A stretch of 64,000 nt of DNA, taken from contig JBAJFE010000017.1 in assembly GCA_037903355.1 (NCBI GenBank), forward strand, positions 124,001-188,000. The letters are read 5' to 3'. This DNA comes from Trichuris trichiura. Lineage: Eukaryota; Nematoda; Enoplea; Trichinellida; Trichuridae. The notes under the pieces are model-generated. The model had not been told where the DNA came from. It worked only from the letters and a program-made list of their open reading frames with translations, and searched no databases. The translations under genes were made by a program, and so were the position numbers. Of this stretch, positions 25,801 to 37,758 are shown piece after piece (position 1 is the first letter of the stretch; every line of letters begins with the position of its first letter).

Positions 25801-28800
25801 TTGAATTGGTACGCCTAACAAGACCACGTTGAAGTGTTCATTGGTTAACCGAATGATAAATTTCTTCTAATCGATAGATGGCAAAGTATAACATGCGAAT
25901 TCCAATTTTTCCCATTGTTCAAAGAGAATCGGACGAATTCCGTTCATCCGTCTCGATCGTGTTTGATCTTCTTTGAAAGCGGAAGTTGTCCTTTGCTTTT
26001 ACTCCTCAATGACTCAGACTGTCGATTCGCGCGAAAACGTGCCTACGCGTAGTACTCGCTTTTCGCGCTCGCGAGGTGCACGGCGCAGCATTTTCCAGTC
26101 AATTTCAAGCAGCAAGAAAAGCCACCGACCCGGAAGCGATATTTCAGAGGAAACAAGTTAGTTCATTTTTTTTGCTTCAACAAAATTGACTATTATCCCT
26201 CACGTAACTTTTGCTTTCGCGCTCGCGCTTTCTCTTTCAATCAAGCGTGTTCGCCGGCTTTGTCATTTTGAAAAACAGCTCTTTGCATCTGTAAATACAC
26301 TTGTAAGCTTAAACTTCCTTTTAAGTCGTTCAGTAGTTGACACTGCGAAAACTTTGCGCCACTTTACCTACATTATTCTACCATAGAAATAGGCTAAGAA
26401 CTCGCGTTAGGGAGTTCTCGAAGTTTTCTTATCAGTAAAGCTGTCACCATGTTAAATTTGCATAATTGTGATCACTCACTCTTAGAATTTGTTTATGCGC
26501 GTACACATTGCATATTTTGCATATCCCGACTTAGAAAGGCTATTTTGTGTAAAGTGGGGAAAGACGGCATCTTCACAACTGGGTTTTATACTTTATTCAG
26601 AATGACCTTTTAGCGCTATTTTGAAACTTCATGTATATATTTATTACGGGAATCGTTCAAAGCGTTTATATGTCCTTAGCAATAAACGAGTCATGTAGTT
26701 GTTATCGTTGACAGCCGAGTGTGTAAGTCTCCGAATGCTCCGAAGACTCGTTTATCGTTAAGTACAAATAAACGCTTTGTGCGGTTACCGTAATAATTAC
26801 GTATGCATATTTCCTTCTTAGGAGTAAACGGTAAAGATGTATTTTGTATGATGCTTTTCCAACGAATGCAGAAAGTTCGAAGTTCAAAGAGAAATACACT
26901 TCCCAGTCAGTTCGTAGAAATCCCTTCGACTCAGGTGCATATACAGTACATTACTTTCTGTATGCCTTGTACAAGCGCATTCCAGCGCTATTCCTTAATT
27001 GAAGCATGTTGCCTTTAGCAAATGTTTATGAACTATTTTTCATTGATGTTTGACGCAAAAAATTTGCATATGCAGTAAACCTCGTGGCGGCAAATGATAA
27101 AGACATCCCGCTTGCTATGCATTCTTTTTTGTAAATCTGATTTGCATACTTAGCTATACTACTTTTGTTATTGTTTAGACTTTTGGCCAAGCACAGAGCG
27201 ATTTCATTTTCGTAAAAGTGAATGACTGATAAGAAAATTGAATTTACGACGCTTCAAAATCAATTAGCTCAAGGTATTGAGGCTACCTAATGGGAACTTC
27301 AATGCCTCTCCGTAGGAGAATTTTCAAATATAAATGAAGTCCTTCCAGGAAGCCAAATGTTTACTTCGTCGAACAAGCATAGCAATTTGTCCTTCAAGCG
27401 CGTCTTCTCCCGCGCCTTTTGACTCGTTAAATTGCATTTCTAATATTGACGGAAGCGAAGTAAAAAAAATTGATTATTTTTGTACGACTATTGTTGAGCA
27501 GCGCGTTTTCACGTATCCGAAGTTACTCTTTTGCGGCCTACGATTGACATCAGTTTGATAGGCTAATTAAAATTTCAAAAACTTCGCGTCTTAACACGCA
27601 GCCTGAGAAGCATTATGTTTGCTAAAAAGAATACTTTCTATTAATGCATTCTTGAGGATTTGCGTTCATTGCGGCATTTACATTAGTTTTTACGTATACG
27701 AGTGCTTAAATAATTGCTTTGTGTTCGCGTTGGGAGGAAGTCCTTATAAATAGTAAATAAATAAGTTGTCATCGCCATTTATGGAAATTGTTCCTCTTGT
27801 CCAAAGTGCTTCTGATTGTAAACTCGAATACTATTGAACTAATCACCTTTCAAAGCCATTCGAATGGTTGCGCTAAATTCTCAGCATATCTGTCTAGCAA
27901 TTTGAAAAGCTTAGTTAAGGCAACTGGATAGGCTTGGATCAGTTAAGGATTTCGCAGGTTCAGTACTCGCTCAGTTAGCGAACCAATCACGAAAAGATAA
28001 TCGTCACTTGCTTTCCACGCGAAGTCTCAGTTGCTACTGTTGTTCAGTTGCGTGTGCACATTTGTTAAAACATTATTTTTTACTCAACTAATTTGCATAA
28101 AAATATTTCTTGCGACGAAACGTAAGGCGCTTTTTAACTATATTCAAGCACGTTAGTTTGACCGGTTTTATTCTTGTGAAAAAGCTTGGCACTTTCGAAA
28201 TGCGTTTATATACCGTCATCAGCTTTTAAGTAATAGTAATAATAATATTGAAAATAAACGTTTTTGGTACGGGACTAAAAAATTTCATGTTTAAATTGTT
28301 TTTTCATACAGAGTTTGTTCTCTTGAAAATACAAACTTTTAACGGAATTCCATTAAAAGTTTGTATTTTCAACGAGACAAACTCCGTACGAAAAAAAGAA
28401 AAATAATAATAATAATAACAATAATAATAACACAAATGTGAAATCAATGACAGTCTAAACTATAGTCGCATGGTTTTGTTAGTATTAAGAATTGTTTATG
28501 CAACATAATGGGAGTGAATGAAATGAAATACAGTAAAATTGGATAAGCAAGATGGAATAACACGTGAACAAATACAAATGGACTCAAAACTTGTACGTAA
28601 TAAAATAATTTAATTTTTCTTTTTCTTCTTTCTTTTTGATCTCTCCTTGCTAATAAAATAATTTAATAAAAAAATACAAAATCAAGAAGTAAAACAAAAA
28701 TAAAAATAGGATAAAATAGCACGGGGATAAATGGACTAAACGAAAAGCGATTCGGCAATGGTCTTACCGTGGGTTCTATTGATTTCGCATGGAGTAGGTG

Positions 28801-31800
28801 ATCCATGTCATGAACGAGAGCTTCCCGTACTTCATTGATCTCGATAGCATTATCTCAGCTGATAGTTTGCCTATGACGTCTAAGTGTACTGCTTTCCTTA
28901 TCTGTTTTCGGGGAAACGAGCTTTTTTTACAGAGGAAATTTGGGTTAAAGAGAACCTGAGCAATGCGACAAATCTTCCGCAACAGTAGAGGCCTTTTGCA
29001 GTTCGTTCCGTTGGGAGGAAATTAAAAATGTTTTTTTTACACGTTCAAACTTATTCTGCTGTATTTGTTCCGCTTTGAAGCTAAAAATGAAGTTGGAAAA
29101 TCTATCGTCGTAAAGAGACCTAAAATTTTCGGTTCCTGTAAGACCCTGGAAGTATGTAATGTCATGAATTTAGTCGCGGCGGCAGCCTTGCATAGCTGAA
29201 TAGGTGTAAGATCCCGTTAGAATTTTAAAATCAGAGCTAATTAGTGATAAACCACCCGTCGTCAGCGGTCGAACTGTAAAAGTTTATTGATGAATAGGTT
29301 CGCTACAATTACTTGAAATTAAGTTCACGTAATTCTTAATTTATTATAGATAGATGGACGCTTGAGCGAACTTTTCCAGGCTGAGGAAAGGGCATAATCA
29401 ATCCCGAAAATCTCGTACATGCATTTTTCCGCAGATAGCTCTGAGGTGCATCTTCAACGTAATGTAAGAATAAAATATTGGTAAAGTTCCATTGGTTAAG
29501 CATTCTTGGAAGCTATTAATATTTATGTTTTGATTCAGTCTATTCTTGAAACCCAGGTGCCATTGTCCTTTGTAGCGGTTAATTAAATGAATATACTAAT
29601 AATAAATAGTAATAGATCAAACTGTTTTTTATAACTTAGCTAAACGTAGGAAAAGAATGCGTATGATCAGTTTTCACCTGATGAGCAGCGAATAGAACTT
29701 CCATTCCACTGATTCTGTGCTATTGGCTTTATTCTTTTGAATTAATTGGTCAGTGACAGTTTAAGCTCAAAGTAATGTTTTCTCCGAACTTTGCAACGTT
29801 ACCTCTCTACGTTTCGTTTTAAGAAGCTAGAAATTTGTCGGTTGGTATTTTCAGGTAAGCTTAAATGAGCTGTTCAATGTGTGACCAAATGGGCGAAACG
29901 ATAACTGTAAGATTTTAATTTTCTTTAGCATTAAACAAAAATAAAGATAGAACAAATAAATACAGACAAAATAAAGAAATAAAATATCGAAATAAAATAT
30001 AGATAAATGTAAACAAAAATATAGTAGATTTTTTCCTATTGGGGTTGCTTGGCAGCAACCTTTCAGCTCTGAGTAATATTTTTATTCTTATTCTTATTCT
30101 TATTCTTCTTCTTATTATTATTATTACTATTATTGCATATGGTTAGACGGATATCACCGTAAACATCAATCATGAAAACATTTACTTCCATTTTAAAAAA
30201 TTTAGACTTCTAAATCTTCAGCTATTAGGAATGAAACTCAAGGGATGCAACAGTGATAAATAGGCATTATTCTCGTTGTTTCGAATATCTGAACCATTTG
30301 AAATTCATTGATGTAAGTTGCTCCAAGTTCTCCGCTATAAGGTTCTCTATATTTCCGCTTACGTTGCAAAGGTGAATGCGGAGATGAGCTGATGCTAACA
30401 CGCGTCATTGTTAATGGTTGTAATTTTCTTTGCGGACGTCAGTAAGAATTTCAATTCTTTCGACGGGCTACGCTGTTAAGCCGGAATGAAACATGCTAAT
30501 GAACACTGGAAAGCAATTGATGCCTTGCTGGCTTTAGATAAATGTGAATGTAGCATTACGCGGACAAGTGAGCATTTTTGGCAGCAATGAATGAAGCAAG
30601 CGTGGGCTCAAGGGTGAATTTCGTAGCTCAATGACGCGTAGTAGCGCACGTAGTCCGGTAGATGACTTAGAAATTTGTGAAAAACAAAATTTATTATTCC
30701 TCTTTTCAAAACATATCCAACACGCCCAATTCCTATCCACCCATCATATCGATTTGTTTTACAAAAAGCTTTAACTTATATTACAACGACAATAATAATA
30801 GCTAATTAAGAACATACTTTATTTTTCTTGAAATTGCTGCCAGCCGACCAGTGATGAAAAAGTAATCGTAAAAGCATGAAGTCTGAGCGCGGATCCCAAA
30901 AAGTCCGCTTCACTTATCCAGAAGTGTTGAACATTTCATATTGTTCACTTTTCGTCTATGCAAAGCAAAATTTCCACTTCTGCCTAAGTATTTCAGCTTG
31001 ATTGATTCCTACAGCTTCTGCATTCCCGTCATGGCGTCTTGTGATCCTCATTTTTTTTGTCGTTCTTCGGAAAGAGCACTTATGTATGCAGTCAACCATA
31101 TAAAGCATTGCTGGCAATAAATAGTAGCGCAAACAATTTTCAGCCGCTTATTATTTCATAATTTTGCTGATTCCAACAAACTAAAGTCATTCAATGTTAG
31201 TCAGTGTTTCTTGCACTCAGAGAGAAAATACTTCCTTTCAAGATTGGCTTTGTTTCTTTCGTTTTTACCTTATTAGCATAATGGGTGGTTCCTTGCTATC
31301 TGTTACTGTTGTTGTCAAAGCGCTAACGTTTGATGCTGAAGCTTCGGAGTATTTAAGCGACAACCGGTATTTTGGGAGGCGTTTTGCTTGCATGCCAACT
31401 TTTGCTGCCGGGCTGTTTGCAGCCAGCATTACATGAATGCTTGTAGCAAAGTTGTCTCCGCATTTGCAGCCGCCGCTCAAACGGTTCAATGTCGCACGTA
31501 TCCCCAACGTTGCTGCCTTTCATTTTCATTGTTGATTTCGTGCGAAAGCAAGTAACATTCCTTCGAGCTCATTAGTATAACCGCCTTTGTCAGCCGTTCG
31601 CCGGCTTAATGGTCCAGCTTACCATTGGACATTTTCATTCGTCCGCGCGCGCGCGCGCCTTTGCTTTCAATTGCCCCTACTACTCTGCCCTGCTTTTACG
31701 GAAGAAGTTTGTCAATGCATCACAGATTATATTAGCTTGTTGTCGGCTTAAGACATAGGAAACGGACTTCGCAAAGCCTAAGCTTTCAATCTGTGTCGGA

Positions 31801-32698
31801 ATGGTTTGCGAGGAGACATTCCTTCCCGACGAGAAAATAGAAAGATGTTCCTCACCTCGGTCCTATACGCGTACGTCATCCTTGGTTACGATGCATAGAA
31901 GAGCAACGATTCAGTTAAAGCGAAAAGTTAGCGCTTTCTTCCAAAGGCATAGCCGCTCCTCGAGTAAGTTATGATTTTATTGCTTTCAAACAATTCTCTT
32001 TGCAATTTTTACTTTATGTCAGCTTTTAAAAAAGAAATAATGCAGACGTTTAGGCTCGACTGCCTTCCATATTCGGTCTAGGATACACAGAGCAACACAT
32101 AGCTTACCATTTTTGGATGTTTGTTCTGCCGATACTTGTAACACTGATAATTAAGAACTTTTGAAAAATAAACCTAATGATCGCTAAAAAGCGGTATGCG
32201 GAAAAAGCGTACTTATTTCTATTGAGGCGTTGCGCATTGCTCTTCATTGCTCTCTCTGCTTTGTTGCAACAACTAAAGATCTGTTTTCAGCTTCGGCTGA
32301 TTGCGCTAGCTGTTGTCTAAGGGTGTAAGCGAAGCTATTCGATTAAGGTAAACAGATAACTTGCCACAGAGAGCGAGAGAGAGAGTGAGCGAGTGAAGCG
32401 TTTCAAAATCAAGTTTTTCGATTAGACGAAAAGTAAGCTGTGCAAAGGGCGAACCGCCATTGTTCTTAGCATCTCCGTTGCGTAATAACGAAAGTTGCAG
32501 TGGTTCGATTTTAAGTTTTTTACTTGTTAATAAAAACGCTTCATGAAAGATAACTGTACGTACGTTCATTTCTCATGAGTTGATGAGAATGAAATTGTCA
32601 ACACATTTTCGAAGATCGCTTGTTAGAATGAATCATCGTTTCAGATTGCCTTTACAGTACCACTTATAATAATCCACCATTTATAGCGTAATAATAAT

Positions 32699-32783
<85 letters not shown>

Positions 32784-35700
32784 AAATAATGAATTCTCGT
32801 CAGGGAAAGTGAAACATGTTTTGACTATGTAGTAATCTTTTCCTTTCGATGTTAACTGCCTAACTAAAGGATAACCGTTTATATTCTGTCGCAAGAGACT
32901 TAGTTCTTCCACTTAATAAGTTGTTGTTGTTAGGGAAGAGACGTATGTGACAAAAATACATCACCGTTGGCAGCTTGAAAAGGTTGAGCATTAATTGCAT
33001 TTTACTTGTAAGCATTGCCAAGTTAGCGTTTAATTACTGGTACAAGAAAAAAGTGGTTATTCGTTTTCCACTTTTACGCGCGGGTTGCCTTATTGAAGCG
33101 CTTCGGTTTGGCTCGGCGGGAGTTAATCATATGCCGCCCATGTCGTCCAGCACATTTCCCAAACTTTCAACACTTCTTTATTGATTTTTCAATATGAAAA
33201 GCAATACAGGGTCAATTGATCTTTGGTCAGCGATAATCAGCTTCACTGAAATTCCAACTGTTTGGCGGAATGGAAAAGAAGAGTGCTTTATGGATTTTTT
33301 TCCGTTTCCAAACGCTTCGTCGCACCTTGGTTGCATCTAGCTTGGAACAAACGATAAATGATAACGGGTTGCGCGAATAGGAAAATTATGCGCGTCCTAT
33401 AGTTATCGTTTCCCCGAAACGCTTTAATGCGTTGGCTTTGGCTTTCCGGACGCTTTTACGGTTAGGTCAATGCTTTGAAAACAAACGGAAAGATCAATTT
33501 CGGTATAAGCTCGTGGGCTTAAAACGTGTATGGATAAAGCTCGGCGTAGCATCGATTTGATACGCAGTGTTTGGAGTACTTATTTTTTGACGGAAAATAT
33601 GGGCTTCAGTAAGCACGCTTGATCGTCCCATCTCCGCACAAAACAGGGCGTTCCATTTTAAGCACGAAAAGATAGGTGCAATTTGAAGGTTTTAAAACTG
33701 ATTTGGCTGTTGAGCGAGTGCTAAGGTTGTGTTGTAAAATTAGCAAAGTGCCGCGCTTGAAAAACATGCGCGGCTGTCCATTAAAGTAGCCTTTGTTGAT
33801 TGCTTTGCTAATGGAAAGGCAAGCGATGTCACACTGCCACGATAGCAGTTGCTTTCGCGTTAACGGTTGAAAATTGTGTCATTTGGCTGAAGCTTGCATG
33901 ATTGGTATCTCCATAATTATACGCAAGTTATTATTATTAAAATTATTTGAATAATATACAGTAATTATTCCCAAGTTGAGCATTATTAGTAGCGTCTATC
34001 TGGTCATTTTGCCATTTGAGGGCTTATGGATAATTCTACGTTGACGTCAGCGAATGGAAAATAGCATTTGCTCTATTAATATTTTTGAAATTGATGGACG
34101 CCACTCTTAAGGCTTCCAAGCTCTAGATAACCTTCTGTCATTGAGCGTAGAGCGGTTGCAAAATGGGCTTTTCCGCGCAACTAGTTTGCCTTTGCAAATT
34201 TGGCGGTCTTGTTTCCAAGCCAGAGTGGTTTTTCGTTTCAGATTTTTTTTCCATGCCAAAAGCCGTTGACGTCAGGCGCAATTTTGACGGTTTTATTTTT
34301 GTCTGCTCGTCACTTCGGAAACGGAAAAGCTAGACTAAGACAGATATTGTAGTTTGCAATCATTTCGCTTGGAATAGCTCGCATCTCCGTCGTAATGACT
34401 CATTTTTCAGCCGAGTTGGCTGTCGTTTTGCTACTTTTTCAGGAATAATCGAACTTTTTTGTTTGCCTTTTTTGGCTGAGAAATTGAATCCGTATCCGCG
34501 AGCAAGCAGGTCTTAAATGAAGCAATTGTTAAATCAACTGATATATCCATTTGACTTGAATGGAATCAAGTAAGCAGTAGCCGAACTTAGGCTATGCCAA
34601 AAGTATATTCGTAAAAGTAAACGGTTTCATTTTTTTCTAATATGCATTACTGTAAATCATAGTTTCTCATCGTTTTTCGCGCTAACACTCCCAGACGTTG
34701 TAAACGCTGTTTAGCCGCAGGCGTACTACGGTCAGCTCCTCGAGTATCTTTATTTCAAGGTCTTTTTAGGCGCTGAATTGACCGCGGGACTCCTGTGTTC
34801 AGTAGAACCTTCTTAGGAGTCACCCGCGCTGATGGTGGAGTAATATTAACGACTGCAACATTAGAGTTTTTGATAGAAAGAAAAATAATTACGATTAGCT
34901 ATGTATTAGTTGTTGGGATGGCGAAAACCTTATGGGGCGTTTAAGAAACGAGAAATATTAATATTTTGCATCAGTTGCTCTCTGTTAGATTATTTCGAAC
35001 GACAACGCTTAAGGGTAATACAAAAACTGAGCATGTTTTTTATGAATATAAGTTATTATATATTTTGAATTTAAGTTTATGTAATGCTTTATTTATCCAG
35101 CGAAGATAAAGATGATATTAGTAATTGTTCATCTTGATCCCATTCTGAATCATATTATTTGCTTTTTGGAAGTTTGAATAATTAATTAGCATTTAGGCCT
35201 AACTGTCACCAGTTAGAACTTGTAATAAAAGTCATAAAAAACTAATACCTTTCTCGGGCATACATTTAAGTCATTTATTCTTTTACGACTTTCGGATAGC
35301 AATTTTGTTACTTGAACAGCGCTTACTGGCCGTACAGCGGAAAGGTACCGCGTAAGGACAGCAGATGTCTCCCAAACTATCCGAGAGTATTAATAGTAGA
35401 ACGAATAGGGAATTTGAATCGATCATGCGTATATTTCCACGAATAATTTATTTTAGAACTTACGTAACCACCTGGCATGATTAGATTGGTGAAATGACGT
35501 TAGGAATGCGTCACTGTTAATAGAATGCTTGTTAGTATACTTTTGCGATACCGCTTTGCCTGCATTAGCTTGGATCTATTGATCAAGCAAAAGTGCTCGA
35601 GGAATTTTGTTTTTTTTTTATTTAGCAACTTAGCTTAGCCTTGCGAGAAGTGACTTAATAAGGAGGGAATAAAAAGTTCATTTCTTCTACGAAGCCTCAA

Positions 35701-37758
35701 GCCGTTTCTTGGAATGTTCAAATTTTATTGACCGAACTTTCAGCACAGACTTTGTCCTGTTGCGAGCGTCTGCAAAATTTTAAAACGTCAGCCATTAAGC
35801 CGCGATGGTAAATTTTCGCCACTGTCAGCTTTGGGTGATTGTTCGCTTGGATGATAGTAATAAAGGAGAAATAGTAAAAACGCATGTAATTTTACAATAT
35901 TGGATTTCTGTGTGGTAAAATGATGGTTATGTACTTGAAATGGGGCTATAAGCTTTTTCGCTAATGCAGCTGATGAGGAAACTATTTATACCCTATGTGG
36001 AGTTGTCATGTTAGCGCGAAATGTACAAAAAATTTACAATTGTATTTTCTATTGCCTATCCCTAAGCAGGCACACAGCATTGACTTTTTCCGGTGATCTA
36101 AAAACCGTTTGGCAATTCCTTAATGCTTAGTTTATTATTTGTAAAGTAAGAAATTAAAATTTCGTACGCCGACATAAATGACAACCAAGTTGATCGTATA
36201 AAGTGGAAGAATTTTAAAAATCCCAAAAGTTTTTTCCCCAAGTCTTTCAACTTTATGTACAGAAGCCGGAATGTATATTTTTAATGACAAGGGAAATAAT
36301 TGGACGAAATTTATTATTTGTTTTTGTACTTACAGCACTGACAGCCGGCAACTTGGATTTGCCGGTACTGCTTCATCGATCGGCGGGAATAGACTACTTG
36401 ACAAGCGTGACGGACTTTTCAAGAAATGAAGTAAAGGCTATCTACAGAGGCTTCCGAGAAGTAACGGCAAACCCGTTTTGACGCAAAGGTCGCTAAGTTT
36501 GCATCTAGGAATCGCCTACTGGTCGCATGTCCGTCGAAGAGTTTATGGATATGTATGGAAAACTTTTCCCGAATTCGGGAGCTGAAAGTTTTGCGAAATT
36601 TGTGTTCGGTTCTTTTGACTTGGACAAAAATGGCAGCTTGACATTTGATGTAAGTGTCGAGACAAGCTTACGATCAAAATAGACTTCGCGAGTTCAATAT
36701 TCCCACTTGTTAGACGGAATTTTCGCCAACAGCCTACCGTAATCTAAGAAATGCAGGTTCATTTTCAAAAAATGACCGCCATCCTATTCTTCTACCCTTG
36801 TTGGCGAGCGTGGTAGCTATTATGCCTTCCTCTTACCTAAGTTCAAACTTAGATATGCTCTAAAGCTTCTTTTGTATTTCAATTCGCATGGCTCCCACTG
36901 TTAACGTTAATCAAACGGATATTAAGCCATATATTACTGGTATGCTCCTTTATGTAAGACTGTGCAGGTGCCTTTATTATCTATTGCTGACGATAAAACC
37001 GGAGACATTCCGAACGCACTGAAGAAATTTTGACTTGACGGACTTGACTTCAAGTCAACTTAGCTGAGAAGCAATTGGCCCTGTTTGCATAGATGCATTC
37101 ACGCATTCGCGATATACCCTTGAAGTCAAGTCGGTTAGGTCAAACTTAAGCGCGGTCCTCTATATACCTTTACAGTACGGAATAAACCGTTATGGACTGC
37201 TAGATCATAAATCATGCCGCGTAAAAGTAATTTGCATAATCAGGCAGTGTTCGCTTGAATTAATTTTGACTCCTTTATTGGTTATGCCAAGGGAATAATA
37301 CTCTTCCTTTTTTTCACAGGGATTTCTTACGTTGTTTTCAACGCTGCTACGCGGGACAGTTGAAGAAAAGCTTCAGTGGGTGTTCAAACTTTACGACACC
37401 AATAAGGACGGGTTACTTACTCAATCGGATTTGGAAAAGATACTTTTAAGCGTCTACAGCTTAGGCGGCGAAGAAGCATTGAACGATGTGTCTCAGGACC
37501 AAGTGAACGAGCATGCCAGCTTTATTTTCAAAGTAATCATAGCTCTTCGCATTCGCAAGCGTTTTGAATATGCCCTATTTTTCAGAAAATGGACTCAAGT
37601 CGAAAAGGTGCGATTACTTGCGCAGAGTTTGTCCAATTCTGCCTTAACGTAAGCAGTCCCTTAACTCCTATTGTATGAAGGTTTTTTAAGCGCTTTCTAT
37701 CCTATAGGACTCAGTAACATCTGCAAATATACGCCAATTCACGGCAGCGGAAAAGTGA
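16883..37758 (+). CDS. KChIP/calsenilin-like neuronal calcium sensor, isoform A (distal first exon)
   Basis: Family role: EF-hand beta-subunits that bind the Kv4 N-terminus, controlling channel trafficking and gating in neurons and muscle. Exons: 16883-17072, 36336-36460, 36509-36649, 37320-37532, 37586-37648, 37708-37758 (TGA), 260 aa. The core matches the family: FSRNEVKAIYRGFRE, then FVFGSFDLDKNGSLTFDGF (EF2), LLRGTVEEKLQWVFKLYD (a family hallmark) and YDTNKDGLLTQSDL (EF3). The N-terminus is Ser/Arg-rich, then hydrophobic (LLQCLRAIWSSLYDFVFG) with a Cys, as in membrane-associated KChIP variants. EF1 is degenerate as in the whole family, and its CPxG-type motif reads SPTG. EF2 has Gly and EF3 has Asp at position 12. 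EF4 (MDSSRKGAITCAEF) lacks acidic residues at positions 3 and 5. The 19.3-kb first intron is supported only by matching phase 1 at both ends. Confidence 0.82.
22209..22233 (+). repeat. Dispersed repeat core, copy 1
   Basis: Contains AAAGGAACCTGCATTTTTCAG, matching 23421-23451 and 48811-48840. The three copies share about 25-30 bp and sit near CTGCTGGCC-type sequences. Confidence 0.8.
23302..23372. repeat. Imperfect hairpin, about 23-bp arms
   Basis: CTTGCCTTTACCTAAGCCTAAAC on the left faces GTTTAGATTTAGGTAAGGGCAAG on the right, with three mismatches. It lies just upstream of a dispersed-repeat copy, so the two are probably parts of one non-autonomous element. Confidence 0.85.
23421..23451 (+). 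repeat. Dispersed repeat core, copy 2
   Basis: TGCTTGCCAGAAAGGAACCT followed by GCATTTCTCAG. Nearly identical to 48811-48840 and close to 22209-22233. Confidence 0.85.
24083..24103. repeat. (TA)n microsatellite
   Basis: About ten uninterrupted TA units inside the KChIP-like intron. Confidence 0.95.
26009..26156 (+). CDS. Alternative first exon of the KChIP-like gene (isoform B)
   Basis: ATG at 26009 opens a 49-codon exon ending in phase 1 at a GTTAGT donor (26157). This is the same phase as the distal exon, so it can join the shared exon at 36336 to give a 246-aa isoform. The peptide is polar and Ser/Arg-rich (RSRGARRSIFQSISSSKKSH), unlike the hydrophobic distal version. KChIP genes are known for alternative N-terminal exons. 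No strong acceptor was seen upstream, which favours an alternative promoter over a cassette exon. The exon call rests on composition, phase and context, not on homology. Confidence 0.5.
28305..28390. repeat. Inverted repeat, about 37-bp arms, 10-bp loop
   Basis: The arms meet around CGGAATTCCA. The core TTGAAAATACAAACTTTTAA is matched exactly in reverse complement, and the outer parts (CAGAGTTTGTTCTC against CGGAGTTTGTCTCG) differ at a few positions. GGTACGGGAC lies just upstream at about 28266 and also near 42520, next to the larger fold-back element. Confidence 0.9.
30086..30135. repeat. TATTCT / ATT compound microsatellite
   Basis: Four TATTCT-type units pass into TTA/ATT units, in a non-coding intron. 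Confidence 0.9.
31644..31659. repeat. (CG)8 dinucleotide run
   Basis: Eight CG units in an AT-rich intron, with potential to form Z-DNA. Confidence 0.9.
32690..32784. repeat. Long (ATT)n microsatellite with inverted AAT start
   Basis: A few AAT units lead directly into about 26 ATT units. As at 8260-8322, the AAT-to-ATT junction makes the left edge self-complementary. Confidence 0.96.
36336..37758 (+). CDS. Shared core exons of the KChIP-like gene (EF1-EF4)
   Basis: Five exons with phases 1-0-0-0-0 encode the conserved calcium-sensor body used by both N-terminal variants: 36336-36460 (linker into EF1), 36509-36649 (EF1 and EF2), 37320-37532 (EF3), 37586-37648 (EF4), 37708-37758 (C-terminus, ending FTAAEK). 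Acceptors are TACAG, CTAG, CACAG, TTCAG and ATAG; donors are GTAACG, GTAAGT, GTAATC and GTAAGC. The family-typical RGTVEEKLQW segment makes membership of the NCS/KChIP group secure. Confidence 0.9.
36650..37319 (+). other. Intron between the EF2 and EF3 exons of the KChIP-like gene
   Basis: 670 bp, non-coding, with an inverted repeat at 37030-37143. Confidence 0.8.
37030..37143. repeat. Inverted repeat, 25-bp arms
   Basis: TTGACTTGACGGACTTGACT plus TCAAG at 37030-37054 faces its near-complement at 37119-37143 with three mismatches. The left arm also carries its own small palindrome CTTGACTTCAAG. Confidence 0.85.

Larger units (their letters stand above)
17073..26008 (+). other. KChIP-like gene intron, first part (8.9 kb)
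   Basis: AT-rich and non-coding by my reading. It holds two copies of a dispersed repeat (22209-22233, 23421-23451), a hairpin (23302-23372), a short palindromic duplication GCCTAATAATAGGC near 22426-22451, and a (TA)n tract at about 24083-24103. A 141-codon open frame at 17461-17886 (basic, no domain) is taken as chance. Confidence 0.65.
26157..36335 (+). other. KChIP-like gene intron, second part (10.2 kb)
   Basis: No coding sequence recognised. It contains an inverted repeat (28305-28390), a TTCTTA/TTA microsatellite (30086-30135), a CG dinucleotide run (31644-31659), a long ATT tract (32690-32784) and two short CTGAYGACGG motifs on the minus strand (28212-28224, 29255-29270). Confidence 0.65.
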
